NCBI GenBank assembly: GCA_023336205.1
Contig: JALQCR010000043.1
Coordinates: 1-54,543 of the forward strand
Length of the DNA: 54,543 nt
Source of the DNA: Pseudanabaena sp. Salubria-1
Lineage (GTDB): Bacteria > Cyanobacteriota > Cyanobacteriia > Pseudanabaenales > Pseudanabaenaceae
Direction of reading: 5' to 3'
The translations under genes were made by a program, and so were the position numbers. Under the pieces are notes generated by a model. The model searched no databases and was not told where the DNA came from. It saw nothing but the letters and a program-made list of their open reading frames with translations. Below are positions 43,140 to 51,805 of this stretch, in pieces (position 1 is the stretch's first letter; each line of letters opens with the position of its first letter).

Positions 43140-43236
43140 CTGTTCTACTGAATGCCTTAACACGATATGATAATAGATCCTTGCTTCTGTACTTAATACT
43201 TCAGAAGCCAAATACTGACCGTAAGGAAGAAATTCA

Positions 43237-43638
43237 ATGACTGTTAAGCGTTTGTACGAAACCATGTATATCCTGCGTCCCGATCTTCCCGATCAGGAAG
43301 CCGATGCCGCGATCGCTAAATATCAAGACTTCTTAGTACAACAAGAATCTGAAGATATTACGATTCAACATCGTGGCAGACGCAGATTAGCCTACGACAT
43401 TAAAGGTCACCGCGAAGGCATTTACATTCAAGTAAATTACACCGCAACCCCCAAAACCATCGAAAGCTTAGAAAGATCCATGCGTCTTGCCGATGACGTA
43501 ATTCGTTATATGACGATCAAACTAGAGCCAGAAGCTGTCGAAGCAGAAGATGCTGAAGCAATCATTCCTGATGCTGAAGAACCTGTAACTACTGCCGATG
43601 TAGCTGTTGCTGACGTAGCTGTTGCAGCTGCTGAATAA
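43237..43638 (+). CDS. rpsF: 30S ribosomal protein S6
   Basis: 133 residues. KRLYETMYILRPDLPDQEAD, RRRLAYDIKGHREGIYIQV and the C-terminal MRLADDVIRYMTIKLEP are diagnostic. The core is followed by an acidic, Ala/Val-rich tail (EDAEAIIPDAEEPV then repeated VADVAV), common in cyanobacterial S6. AAGGAAG precedes the ATG. It binds S18 and 16S rRNA in the platform of the small subunit. Confidence 0.95.
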   Translation: MTVKRLYETMYILRPDLPDQEADAAIAKYQDFLVQQESEDITIQHRGRRRLAYDIKGHREGIYIQVNYTATPKTIESLERSMRLADDVIRYMTIKLEPEAVEAEDAEAIIPDAEEPVTTADVAVADVAVAAAE

Positions 43639-43643
43639 AATAA

Positions 43644-43712
43644 GTACCTGAGCATAAATAACCCAAATCCTTAAGGCTTTTCCCCTGCGGGGCGCAACCT
43701 TAAGGATTTGGG
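43644..43712. repeat. Interspersed palindrome, CCGTAAGG family
   Basis: CCCAAATCCTTAAGG and complement with a CCCCTGCGGGG centre, preceded by TACCTGAGCA; same layout as at 34338 and 42828. Confidence 0.7.
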
Positions 43713-43720
43713 AATTAATT

Positions 43721-43754
43721 GCTAAATAAAGGCGGCTCACCGCCTTTATTTAGC
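43721..43754 (+). terminator. Terminator of rpsF
   Basis: GCTAAATAAAGGCGG and complement around CTCA. It touches the next hairpin. Confidence 0.75.
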
Positions 43755-43794
43755 CAATAAAAAAGCCTCGACTAATCGAGGCTTTTTTATTGGC
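43753..43794 (-). terminator. Terminator of the HLIP gene
   Basis: GCCAATAAAAAAGCCTCG and perfect complement, with A and T runs; it serves the minus-strand HLIP gene and may act both ways. Confidence 0.8.
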
Positions 43795-43807
43795 TAAATA
43801 TTAAAAA

Positions 43808-43960
43808 TTACAGAATGCCCCAAAAGTGCAATACACCTTGACCGCTAATTAATTCGATCGCTAATGCAGATACAAATCCGATCATTGCTAAGCGTCCATT
43901 CCAGTTTTCAGCACCAGAAGTGAAACCCCAATTCCATACGTTACGGCTTTCGTCAGACAT
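43808..43960 (-). CDS. High-light-inducible protein (HLIP/Scp)
   Basis: 50 residues: MSDESRNVWNWGFTSGAENW, then the chlorophyll-binding helix NGRLAMIGFVSALAIELISG. The family's E-x-x-N-x-R motif is present (ENWNGR). These single-helix thylakoid proteins bind chlorophyll and carotenoid as dimers and protect photosystem II assembly under strong light. The length is typical. GAAAGG precedes the ATG. Confidence 0.95.
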   Translation of the reverse strand: MSDESRNVWNWGFTSGAENWNGRLAMIGFVSALAIELISGQGVLHFWGIL

Positions 43961-44143
43961 AATCGAATTACCTTTCAGTTAATTTATATTTAGTAATGTA
44001 ACAGATTGTTTAGAAATCTGCAATCTCTCTTTATATTTTCTGCCTTTAGACAGACAAACTTGATATTCGTAAAGATAGCTCCATGGCTAACACACCCTAA
44101 CAAGAAGGATTTTTGATATCTCCGACAGGCAGCTAGTTTGGGG

Positions 44144-44200
44144 CAAAACCTAAGAAGTAAGTGGCGGCGCAAAGCGCCGCCACTTACTTCTTAGGTTTTG
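44144..44200. repeat. Perfect 26-bp hairpin with GCAAAGC tip
   Basis: CAAAACCTAAGAAGTAAGTG with GGCGGCG and exact complement around CAAAG. No gene end is close on the left; it lies between the divergent HLIP and TPR-like genes. Confidence 0.8.
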
Positions 44201-44290
44201 ATAGCGATATCTATAGGTGCGATCGCTAACGAATTGGGTAGAATCTCAAAGATATCCCACGCAATAATTTACGCAAGGACAAAATTAACT

Positions 44291-45823
44291 ATGCGAACAA
44301 TATGGATGCGGCTGCTGGCTAGCTGCTTAGCATTGTTAGTCAATCTAGCCACAACAAGTGCAGTATGGGCAGCTAGTCCCAAAAATTCTGGAGAAGCAAA
44401 ATTTCAGGGAGTTCCACTTCAGTGCTTCGTATCATTGGCAGATGCAGGGACATCTCCCGAAGCCAAAGTTGCAGCCTATACGGAAATTGCAGGCAAATAT
44501 TTAGAATTGCAGCGTCCCGACCAAGCCAAAAAAGTTTTAGAAAAAAGCTTAACCACAGCCAGTACGATCACTACGCCATCCCTGCAAGCTTTTGCGCTAT
44601 TGGATACAGCAGGTCGTCTAACCAAAGCTGATCAGCCTAAACTGGCGGTGAATGCGCTAAATGATTCTTTAGCGATCACCAAAACATTACCTGATCCTGT
44701 CGATAGAGTTTTTGCCAACATCAAAATCGCTCAAGCCTATGGGGAAGCAGGTAAAAAGGAGAATGCTCAAAACTTACTAGCTGACGCAACTAAGGCAACA
44801 CCTGAAATCATTGACTCCTATGTCCGAGCGCGAGCTTTTGCCGCAATCGCCAATGTCTACACTGAAATAGGTGACGATTTTAATTCTGAAGCTTCGATTT
44901 CAGCAGCAACAGATTTGTTACCAATGATCGAAGATCCTAATCTTAAGGCGAGAGCTAGAGTTGAAATTACAGGTAGCTATGCGCAGTCAGGAAATCATGC
45001 CAAAGCGATCGCTTCATTAAATGCTGTCTTCCAAGAGTTTGATGCCATGCGTGATAATGCGATCTCCTCAGCAAAAGAAGCAGCCAAGAATGCCAAAACT
45101 ACTAAAAAAGCTGCTCCGAAACTAGCAAATAAAGCCTTAAAAGCTGATACGCCGAAAGAGGAAAAGGCTGTACCCGATCCTAAAGCTGTCGAACAAGCCG
45201 CGATCGCAAATGCTGAACTCTTAAAGACGCGATCTCTCTTTTTAGTTGCGAATCAATACCTAGTATCGAAGCAATATGACAAAGCCCTAGAAGTTATTGA
45301 CAACCTTGATGGAAGATCGGTTGAAAAAAGTGTGGGTATTGCCAATGTCGCGATCGCCTATACCAAGGAGAAGAAAAACGATGAAGCAATCAAATTATTT
45401 GATCAAAGTCTCCAAGGTTTAAGCGCTATTGCTCCTTCGATGGATGTCTTAACCTTACTAATCGAAGTTGGTCGTCAATATCAAGCGCTCAAATCGACTG
45501 ATTTAGCCGCTAAAGCTTGGGAACAATCCTTAGTGATCGCCAAAGCCATTCAGCAACCAGTTGATCGCCTTTTTGCTCTGAATATTATCGCCAGTACCTA
45601 TGGTGAATTTGGGCTAGCAGAAAAGGTAGAGCCAATTTTGCAAGAGAGTCTTGAGATCGCCAAGTCTGCCGCCGATCCCAACATTCGCTCTAGAGCTTAC
45701 TCAGATATCAGCAGTACCTATTGGGCGATCGGGCAACGCGATAAAGCCAAGGAAATTGCTCAAACTATCGAAAATCCCACAGAAAAATCACAATTAGAAA
45801 AGTTATTTGCCTGCGCTGGATAA
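44291..45823 (+). CDS. Secreted TPR-like repeat protein
   Basis: 510 residues from the ATG at 44291. The signal peptide (MRTIWMRLLASCLALLVNLA) ends near AVWA/ASPK, so it is exported. The mature part is built of helical repeats of TPR type (YTEIAGKYLELQRPDQAKKV, YGEAGKKENAQNLLADATK, YGEFGLAEKVEPILQESLE). A Lys/Ala-rich stretch around AAKNAKTTKKAAPK separates the two repeat halves. It is probably a periplasmic scaffold; no enzyme motif is seen. Confidence 0.85.
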   Translation: MRTIWMRLLASCLALLVNLATTSAVWAASPKNSGEAKFQGVPLQCFVSLADAGTSPEAKVAAYTEIAGKYLELQRPDQAKKVLEKSLTTASTITTPSLQAFALLDTAGRLTKADQPKLAVNALNDSLAITKTLPDPVDRVFANIKIAQAYGEAGKKENAQNLLADATKATPEIIDSYVRARAFAAIANVYTEIGDDFNSEASISAATDLLPMIEDPNLKARARVEITGSYAQSGNHAKAIASLNAVFQEFDAMRDNAISSAKEAAKNAKTTKKAAPKLANKALKADTPKEEKAVPDPKAVEQAAIANAELLKTRSLFLVANQYLVSKQYDKALEVIDNLDGRSVEKSVGIANVAIAYTKEKKNDEAIKLFDQSLQGLSAIAPSMDVLTLLIEVGRQYQALKSTDLAAKAWEQSLVIAKAIQQPVDRLFALNIIASTYGEFGLAEKVEPILQESLEIAKSAADPNIRSRAYSDISSTYWAIGQRDKAKEIAQTIENPTEKSQLEKLFACAG

Positions 45824-45857
45824 ATGTACAGCGCGTTGCGCTTTAACTCAAACCGAA

Positions 45858-45898
45858 AATTTTTTAAAAGTGTTGCAAAGCAACACTTTTAAAAAATT
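45858..45898 (+). terminator. Hairpin after the TPR-like gene
   Basis: AATTTTTTAAAAGTGTTG and complement around CAAAG. The tip is of the recurring GCAAAGC kind. Confidence 0.65.
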
Positions 45899-45943
45899 AC
45901 CTGAATAAAAAGGGAGTGCTTCGCACGCCCTTTTTATTCAGGT
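45899..45943 (-). terminator. Terminator at the end of the yceD operon
   Basis: ACCTGAATAAAAAGGGAGTG(C) with near-perfect complement around TTC; its left arm extends into the yceD stop region. Confidence 0.75.
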
Positions 45944-46437
45944 AATTTTAACGAATTTAATATTTCCCACCGCTTATCGATGGTAGCCGTTGAACCGTCA
46001 AGACTATTTGTATCAGTAATTTCAAGAGCAGGCGCATCAGGTGCAATCTTCGGATAGGGAATAGCTAAAATTAATTGCTCATATAGCCAAGCCGCAGGAT
46101 CAAAATAACCACTGGGAGATATAGACTCGACTAAGTCATCTGCTTCAATTTCTCGCTCTCTGGGATACTCACTTTCTGGCAAAGGCTCAGCCAGACAAAT
46201 CCTCTCAGAATTGTTAATCGCCAACCTATAGTTAAATTGCACTAACGTGCGATCGCAAGTCAAAGTCATAATCGTCGAAGCTTTAGAACTAACTTCGAGA
46301 AAAGAGCCAACATGCCTGACACTAATCACACCTTGGACAGGAGTTAATGTCTCTAGCCCCTCAATAAATTCTTTGAACTCAAAACTTTCAGTCGCATCTA
46401 CGGATTTAGCGATCTGAGGTATATATAACTTTTCCAT
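45934..46437 (-). CDS. yceD: YceD family protein (DUF177)
   Basis: 167 residues. VQGVISVRHVGSFLEVSS, MTLTCDRTLVQFNY and the acidic DADDLVESIS-like stretch before LYEQLILAIP are typical of the YceD/DUF177 family, implicated in 23S rRNA maturation. In many bacteria the gene precedes rpmF; here it ends the khpB operon. Its ATG overlaps the khpB stop (TAATG), so translation is coupled. Confidence 0.88.
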   Translation of the reverse strand: MEKLYIPQIAKSVDATESFEFKEFIEGLETLTPVQGVISVRHVGSFLEVSSKASTIMTLTCDRTLVQFNYRLAINNSERICLAEPLPESEYPREREIEADDLVESISPSGYFDPAAWLYEQLILAIPYPKIAPDAPALEITDTNSLDGSTATIDKRWEILNSLKLPE

Positions 46438-46955
46438 TAGCTCTGCACCAACTTAACAATCAAATGACGATTTGGCTCTCGACCCTGACTATGAGTTTCA
46501 ATATCTGAGAAACCTTCTAAAAGCTGGTGAATATGTCTGCGATCGGCGGATGACAATTGCTTAATGACAAACTCAGTTTGCGTCTCGCGAACCTTCAGCA
46601 CCGCATTTTCTGCTAAAGCCTGCAAATCAGCTATACGATTTGACCGATAGCCGTTTAATTCGACTGTATAAAAATTGCGATTTTCTGTTTCAGCATTGTC
46701 GGAGGGTAAGTGACGATTCAACAGAATACTAGACAAATACTGTAACGAATCAATTACTATCCCATCTTTCCCAATTAATCTTTTAATTTGCTGCTCCTGC
46801 AAACCATCAGAACTTATCTCTAGCCAATAGTTCTTAGAGACACCATTAACTTGTTCTGGAGATACCTCGGCAAGACGAATATCAACCGAAGTCGCATAAC
46901 CCATCAAACTTAAAAGCTCTTGCAGCCAATTTGCACCTGCTGAAGTATCTTCCAT
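46437..46955 (-). CDS. khpB: RNA-binding protein KhpB/Jag (KH and R3H domains)
   Basis: 172 residues from the ATG at 46955 (MEDTSAGANWLQELLSLMGY); longer starts lack support. A KH domain with LIGKDGIVIDSLQYL and an R3H domain with SADRRHIHQLLE follow one another. The family binds small and messenger RNAs, often with KhpA. The gene follows yidC on the same strand, the usual jag-yidC neighbourhood, with a hairpin between. Confidence 0.9.
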   Translation of the reverse strand: MEDTSAGANWLQELLSLMGYATSVDIRLAEVSPEQVNGVSKNYWLEISSDGLQEQQIKRLIGKDGIVIDSLQYLSSILLNRHLPSDNAETENRNFYTVELNGYRSNRIADLQALAENAVLKVRETQTEFVIKQLSSADRRHIHQLLEGFSDIETHSQGREPNRHLIVKLVQS

Positions 46956-47002
46956 AATCCCTACTTGCCTGATCAAATTTCTATTAAATATAATTTCAAT
47001 AC

Positions 47003-47035
47003 TAAATTGGGTGACGCAAAACGCCACCCAATTTA
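47003..47035 (-). terminator. Hairpin between yidC and khpB
   Basis: TAAATTGGGTG and complement around ACGCAAAACGC. It may attenuate transcription into khpB. Confidence 0.6.
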
Positions 47036-47036
47036 A

Positions 47037-48329
47037 TTAAGAACCTTTCTTCTTTTTCTTATTGGAAGAGTTAGGCTCAAATGGTAGAGCAGACTTCGTC
47101 GGACTCTTTGTATCTTGGTCTTTATCGTCAACTACAACTTTAGATTTGGTATCAACGGTTTTAGTAGTTTCAGATTTGCTAGTTTTAGAGTCAGACTTAG
47201 AGCTAGCTTTATCTGAGGGCGCAGAATTTGCCGAAACCGCAACCAACTTTTGCAAGTTTTCAGGAAGTGGTTCTTTAGCAACAATAAAAGCTTGCAAAGT
47301 TTGAAAGATATTAGCAATCAACATGTAAAGCATTACACCAGATGGCAGTGGGAAAAACAAAAACATACCAGAGAAAATAATAGGTGTGAGTTTGTTCATC
47401 GTTTCCTGTTGCGAAGCTTCAGGTGTGGCATTGCTAGGCTTGGGCGTAGATCCACTCGAAATATTTTGGTTGGCATAAAGACTGATACCAAATCCCAATA
47501 CCATGACTACGATGTCCCAGTTAATGCTGCCATCAGCATTGGTAACACCTGTTTTACCGAGGGCTTTGATAAATAGGAATCCTTTATTTGATGCTAATCC
47601 AGGCACTGTTGCTTGAACAGTTACCTCACCCGCTTGTTTAGCAACTACAGTTCCATCATCTAGAAGTTCTACTAAGTCTTGTCCCTTGGTGACTTTCCAT
47701 CTAGTAGTTAGTTCTACATCAGGATATTCGGTAGCTAGAGCGTTGAAATCTTTTCCTAGGGAAGTCTGCAAAACAATCTTCGATTCATCACCGATCGCTA
47801 AGTTTGTACCGTTTACAGCGGTTGCAAGAACTGGGAAGTGCACGCGATCAGCAAAATACACGTTCTGACTAGGGGATGTAAAAGGCTGATGTTGGATCTC
47901 GGCTTGATTTTCGGGGGGCGCAACCTGAAAGTTGAGAGAATAATTTATATCTGCAAAGGGCGAACCTCTCAAGGTTGCAAACAAAGCAAACAGAATTGGC
48001 AACTGAATTAGTGCAGGTAGGCATCCCGACAAAGGATTTCCAAATTCTTTGAAGTTAGCAGAGTTGACCTTAGCTAGCTCTTCTTGTTGCTTAGCAGGAT
48101 CGCTCTTATATCGCTCTTGAACTTCTTTGATTCTTTGTTGCATCACAGGGTTAGCGATTTTCATGCGACGCATACTGCGAAGCTGATTAGCACTAACAGG
48201 GAACAACACAAAACGGACAACCAACGTTAATGCAATAATTGCCAATCCATAGTTCGGCACGATGCCGTAGAAGAAATCTAGGAAAGGCAACATTATGTTG
48301 TTGGAAAGAAAACCTACACCGAAATCCAT
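47037..48329 (-). CDS. yidC: Membrane protein insertase YidC
   Basis: 430 residues. Inserts proteins into the cytoplasmic and thylakoid membranes, alone or with SecYEG. YGLAIIALTLVVRFVLFPVS carries the conserved membrane-buried Arg39, followed by the coiled cytoplasmic loop (MRRMKIANPVMQQRIKEVQE) and GCLPALIQLPILFALFATL. Between these helices and the last ones is an Ig-like (Big_2-type) segment (VVAKQAGEVTVQATVPG). A basic tail (NKKKKKGS) may contact the ribosome. Confidence 0.95.
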   Translation of the reverse strand: MDFGVGFLSNNIMLPFLDFFYGIVPNYGLAIIALTLVVRFVLFPVSANQLRSMRRMKIANPVMQQRIKEVQERYKSDPAKQQEELAKVNSANFKEFGNPLSGCLPALIQLPILFALFATLRGSPFADINYSLNFQVAPPENQAEIQHQPFTSPSQNVYFADRVHFPVLATAVNGTNLAIGDESKIVLQTSLGKDFNALATEYPDVELTTRWKVTKGQDLVELLDDGTVVAKQAGEVTVQATVPGLASNKGFLFIKALGKTGVTNADGSINWDIVVMVLGFGISLYANQNISSGSTPKPSNATPEASQQETMNKLTPIIFSGMFLFFPLPSGVMLYMLIANIFQTLQAFIVAKEPLPENLQKLVAVSANSAPSDKASSKSDSKTSKSETTKTVDTKSKVVVDDKDQDTKSPTKSALPFEPNSSNKKKKKGS

Positions 48330-48388
48330 TTTCTACTTTACTGTTGGGTTTGCATCCGAATGATAACGAAATATCACTCATGAAAATT

Positions 48389-48424
48389 AGGATCGCCCTA
48401 CAACATTAGTTATTGGGCGATCCT
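48389..48424 (-). terminator. Hairpin after the PH-domain gene
   Basis: AGGATCGCCC and complement around a 12-base loop, between the PH-domain gene and yidC. No long T run, so it may be partial. Confidence 0.5.
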
Positions 48425-48431
48425 TAAATAT

Positions 48432-48830
48432 TTAGGCTTTGCTACCGATCACGCCGCTTATGTCCTGCGCTTTGAGGCTTAGCTTAGATTCGATATATTC
48501 ATATGTTTCTCGAAATTTAGGCAAAGACTTTAGTTCAAGGCGAGAACCATCTTTGAGGGTCAGCACCATATCACCCCAACCTCCAAAACCACGAGGAACC
48601 GTGACAATCTTGGCAATTTCCGCATACACAATATCCGTACGGTTTTGGCTTCTCCACCCACCTGTGACGGTAATGCGTCGGTTGGTGATGCGATAACGAA
48701 CCCACAGTGCTCTTGCAATTGCACCAATACCCAAAGGGATAGTGATCACAAAGACACTCATTAGCAAGCTAATAATTAGATCGCCAATGTGGGGTGCGCC
48801 TTCATAGTAAACTTCCTCATTAACTGCCAT
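48432..48830 (-). CDS. PH domain-containing membrane protein (bPH2/YdbT-like)
   Basis: 132 residues. One strong membrane hairpin near the N-terminus (LIISLLMSVFVITIPLGIGA) precedes a bacterial PH-like domain (YRITNRRITVTGGWRSQNR, IVTVPRGFGGWGDMVLTLKD). It overlaps the rnpA stop by 11 bases, so it is translationally coupled. In cyanobacteria this gene is commonly found between rnpA and yidC; a membrane-biogenesis role is inferred. Confidence 0.87.
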   Translation of the reverse strand: MAVNEEVYYEGAPHIGDLIISLLMSVFVITIPLGIGAIARALWVRYRITNRRITVTGGWRSQNRTDIVYAEIAKIVTVPRGFGGWGDMVLTLKDGSRLELKSLPKFRETYEYIESKLSLKAQDISGVIGSKA

Positions 48831-49170
48831 GAAACACCTGCGCCTTTGCTAATAAATTCTTTAGGTCGTCCCAAAGTTCTTGATAACTGGGCTTGCTCTG
48901 AACAGTAGTCACTGTTACAACTATTTGCAATCCATTCTTCAATTGTGACAGAAGTTGACGAAAAATGGCGCGAAGTTGACGCTTAAATCGATTACGGGTT
49001 ACCGCCAACTTACTTACTTTTTTGCTGACAACTATGCCTATCCTTGTTAAAGGGTCATTGCTATCAATAAAAATTCGCAAATTTAGGTAAGTGCCTCTGT
49101 AGCGATCGCCTTTGGCATATACTTTCGCGAAGTCTTCACGCCGCCGCAGACGGTTTTGATTAGGAAGCAC
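48820..49170 (-). CDS. rnpA: Ribonuclease P protein component
   Basis: 116 residues. Assists the catalytic RNA in 5' maturation of tRNA. It begins MLPNQNRLRRREDFAKVYAK and has the family signature RNRFKRQLRAIFRQ, with basic residues throughout. It lies between rpmH and the PH-domain gene, the conserved order. Confidence 0.94.
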   Translation of the reverse strand: MLPNQNRLRRREDFAKVYAKGDRYRGTYLNLRIFIDSNDPLTRIGIVVSKKVSKLAVTRNRFKRQLRAIFRQLLSQLKNGLQIVVTVTTVQSKPSYQELWDDLKNLLAKAQVFHGS

Positions 49171-49246
49171 TAGAGATTAACAATTGCAAATCGCGTACAA
49201 ATTGTGGTTATGAATTAAATCTTGTAATAGCTGATCTAGCGATCGC

Positions 49247-49387
49247 TTATACAGTTGTGAGGCGAACTCGACCTCTGCTACGACGCGCTCTGATTACTCG
49301 GCGACCTGTAGGAGTTTGCATTCTGGCACGAAATCCAGAGGTGCGCTTCTTTTTGCGGACACTACCGCGTAGGGTACGTTTTGTCAT
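49247..49387 (-). CDS. rpmH: 50S ribosomal protein L34
   Basis: 46 residues, too short for many ORF screens: MTKRTLRGSVRKKKRTSGFR, then ARMQTPTGRRVIRARRSRGR and VRLTTV. Length and motif are diagnostic of L34. It is the first gene of the rpmH-rnpA-PH-yidC-khpB-yceD cluster. The upstream gap to rpoD (49388-49503) should hold the cluster promoter. Confidence 0.95.
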   Translation of the reverse strand: MTKRTLRGSVRKKKRTSGFRARMQTPTGRRVIRARRSRGRVRLTTV

Positions 49388-49503
49388 AACCGTTACTTAC
49401 TTATTTAGTTTCAAAAGATGTCATTTTTTCACAGGCTTCCCAGTATAACACCTGTGTTTAGCCTATGTACAGTTTTACCAGCAAGGCAGGGCAATTAATT
49501 ATA

Positions 49504-49541
49504 AAAAGTAAAGGGAGCGCTCAGCGCTCCCTTTACTTTTT
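49504..49541 (-). terminator. Terminator of rpoD
   Basis: AAAAGTAAAGGGAGCGCT and exact complement with T runs, starting at the rpoD stop. Confidence 0.85.
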
Positions 49542-50728
49542 TAACGAATGTACTCTTTTAAAACGCTATTGCGATTAGGATGTCGCAATTTGCGAAGAGC
49601 TTTAGCCTCGATTTGGCGGATGCGTTCGCGAGTAACGTTGAAGATTTGTCCAATTTCTTCAAGGGTCTTCATCCGACCGTCATCAAGTCCGTAACGCAAA
49701 CGTAAGACATCGCGTTCTCTGGGACTAAGGGTTCCCAACACGCTTTCAAGATCTTCACGCAAAAGGCTCTTAGCAACTTGATCGTCAGGAGTTTCACCTT
49801 CGGACTCGATAAAGTCACCGAGGCGAGAGTCTTCTTCTTTACCAATGGGAGTTTCCAGAGAGATCGGCAACTGGGCAGATTTGGCAATAAACCGCAGCTT
49901 TTCGATCGTCATCTCCATCCGAGTGGCGATTTCCTCTTCAGTTGGCTTGCGACCCATTTCTTGAGAAAGTAACTTAGTAGTTTTCTTAATTCGCGAAATG
50001 GTTTCGTAAAGGTGGACAGGTAAGCGGATCGTACGAGATTGATCAGCGATCGCACGAGTAATTGCCTGACGAATCCACCATGTCGCATAGGTCGAGAACT
50101 TATAACCCTTTTCATGGTCAAATTTCTCGGCGGCACGGATCAAGCCCAGACTGCCCTCTTGGATTAAATCTTGGAATGACAACCCCCGATTCATGTATTT
50201 TTTGGCGATCGATACCACAAGTCGCAAGTTAGACTGTACCATCTTGTCTTTTGCCCTGCGACCAGAGTGGAGTCGTTTGCGAAACTCTCCGAGGGACATA
50301 TCCATTTTGACTGCCCAGTCTGCTTCCCTTACGTCATCAGGATGGCATTCAACCTCAGTAGCTATTTCTTCACGCTTTAGCTCTAACTCTAAAAGATCGG
50401 CGATCTTTCGGGCAAGCTCAATTTCTTCATCAGCTCTGAGTAAGCGAATACGACCAATTTCTTGAAGGTAGAGGCGAATCGAGTCTTCAGTAAAATACTT
50501 TTTCTTAGTCTGGCTAGCTCGTTTTTTGGTCCCCCTTGCTTTGCCAGCTTTGTCAGGGTCATCATCAGGGTCAGCGTCTTCATCTGAGTCATCAATTAAA
50601 TCGTCCTTTTCGAGTTCGATATCATCATCTAGGTCTTCAAGGTCTTCTTCAATTTCTTCAAGATTTCCGCCAAGTTTGCCTACAGGCAACTTGATTTCAA
50701 TAGGTAGGTCGATGGCTGTTTTGCTCAT
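49541..50728 (-). CDS. rpoD: Principal RNA polymerase sigma factor (group 1, SigA)
   Basis: 395 residues. An acidic N-terminal stretch (EEIEEDLEDLDDDIELEKDD) and a basic linker precede region 1.2 (DSIRLYLQEIGRIRLLRADE), region 2 with the -10-binding helices (SLGLIRAAEKFDHEKGYKFS, TYATWWIRQAITRAI), region 3 and region 4 (TLEEIGQIFNVTRERIRQIE). The length and regions match the cyanobacterial housekeeping SigA. It directs RNA polymerase to vegetative promoters. Confidence 0.96.
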   Translation of the reverse strand: MSKTAIDLPIEIKLPVGKLGGNLEEIEEDLEDLDDDIELEKDDLIDDSDEDADPDDDPDKAGKARGTKKRASQTKKKYFTEDSIRLYLQEIGRIRLLRADEEIELARKIADLLELELKREEIATEVECHPDDVREADWAVKMDMSLGEFRKRLHSGRRAKDKMVQSNLRLVVSIAKKYMNRGLSFQDLIQEGSLGLIRAAEKFDHEKGYKFSTYATWWIRQAITRAIADQSRTIRLPVHLYETISRIKKTTKLLSQEMGRKPTEEEIATRMEMTIEKLRFIAKSAQLPISLETPIGKEEDSRLGDFIESEGETPDDQVAKSLLREDLESVLGTLSPRERDVLRLRYGLDDGRMKTLEEIGQIFNVTRERIRQIEAKALRKLRHPNRNSVLKEYIR

Positions 50729-51145
50729 GCCAGATTCCTCAGATCCGTACTGTCTAAAACTTTGTGCTACGGGGAATTACACCTAGATGATTGTAGCTTG
50801 CCAAATCTAAAAATGGTGGTTTTGGCTACTTAGAATTACAAAAAACCTATCTAAGGGTTAATTTACAATTCTTGAATTCAGTCAAGCTAGAGTAATTCCT
50901 ACTTATATATTTATAGTCTAACGATGGTAACCCCGACTATAAAAATTTTTTCGCCACAAAAAATTAGGAGCTATAGCTACCAGTCTTGTTGAGCTATAAA
51001 ACCAAAAAGGAGAGAGGCGGCGCAAAGCGCAGCCTCTCTCCTTTTTAGTTTTGAATTTCGTCATTTATGGTGATCAGCTAAAAATATCTTCAAAAAATCG
51101 ATGCAGTTAAAAGATACATTTATTAAGTATTATTAAATTTTGACT
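50729..51145. other. Gap between rpoD and DUF2854 with one hairpin
   Basis: No gene is visible. AT-rich sequence upstream of rpoD should contain its promoters. The hairpin 51004-51047 (AAAAAGGAGAGAGGC and complement, tip GGCGCAAAGCGCA) has no gene ending at it on either side. Confidence 0.55.
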
Positions 51146-51712
51146 ATGCCTAAGACTAATAAAATATCTCTAGCTTCAGTTGGCTTATATGTAGGCTCAA
51201 TTCTATTTGCAGTGGGATTTTGGGCTTATGCTAAAGGCAATTCCACATTAAACCTGATAGGTTTTTTCTATGGATTCCCTGTTTTATTGGGAGCATTTGC
51301 TTTTAAATCTTCAGAAGTAACACCAATACCTGTAGTTGTTCCTGAATCTGAAGCAGTTCTAGCTTTGCGTAATTTACAAGAAACTTCAACGCAAAAGCAG
51401 TTACGCAAAGATGTAACCCGCTATCGTTACGGTATCAAGGCGCATTTAGATGAAATTTTAGAAAAGCTAGGGATGAGTCCTACTGATGAGGAGCGTCCCG
51501 TCTTGGTAGGCATCTACGAGGAAATTTCACAATCCGCAGAAACTAAAGAAGCCTATAGTTTAGTTTTACGTTTTCGATCGCCATTGCTAGATTTTGAGGC
51601 TTGGCAACAAAAACAAGACAAATTAACGCGATTTTTTGGTCCTGGAATTGTGGCTGTTGTTGCAGAATTAGAAAATAAGGAAGTTGATTTAAAGTTGATT
51701 TCGGTGAAATAA
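51146..51712 (+). CDS. DUF2854 domain-containing membrane protein
   Basis: 188 residues from the ATG at 51146 (MPKTNKISLASVGLYVGSIL). Two N-terminal membrane helices (GLYVGSILFAVGFWAYA and LIGFFYGFPVLLGAFAF) are followed by a soluble domain (DVTRYRYGIKAHLDEILEKL, RFFGPGIVAVVAELENKEVD). This pattern is that of DUF2854, found in cyanobacteria and plastids. The function is unknown. Confidence 0.87.
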   Translation: MPKTNKISLASVGLYVGSILFAVGFWAYAKGNSTLNLIGFFYGFPVLLGAFAFKSSEVTPIPVVVPESEAVLALRNLQETSTQKQLRKDVTRYRYGIKAHLDEILEKLGMSPTDEERPVLVGIYEEISQSAETKEAYSLVLRFRSPLLDFEAWQQKQDKLTRFFGPGIVAVVAELENKEVDLKLISVK

Positions 51713-51768
51713 AAAGCCATTTTTTCGCGGTGCGTCTTTGTCGCGCTACAAAAAATGGCTTTTTATTT
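51710..51768 (+). terminator. Terminator after the DUF2854 gene
   Basis: AAAAAGCCATTTTTT and complement ending AAAAAATGGCTTTTT, with an imperfect middle. Confidence 0.7.
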
Positions 51769-51805
51769 TGTACTTAATTAAGCAATTTGGAGAAAGAAAG
51801 ATTCA

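Noticed and set aside
42597..43236. tRNA or structured ncRNA gene in the gap
   Set aside because: I could not fold a cloverleaf or recognise 6S, RNase P or tmRNA features; only simple hairpin repeats are visible.
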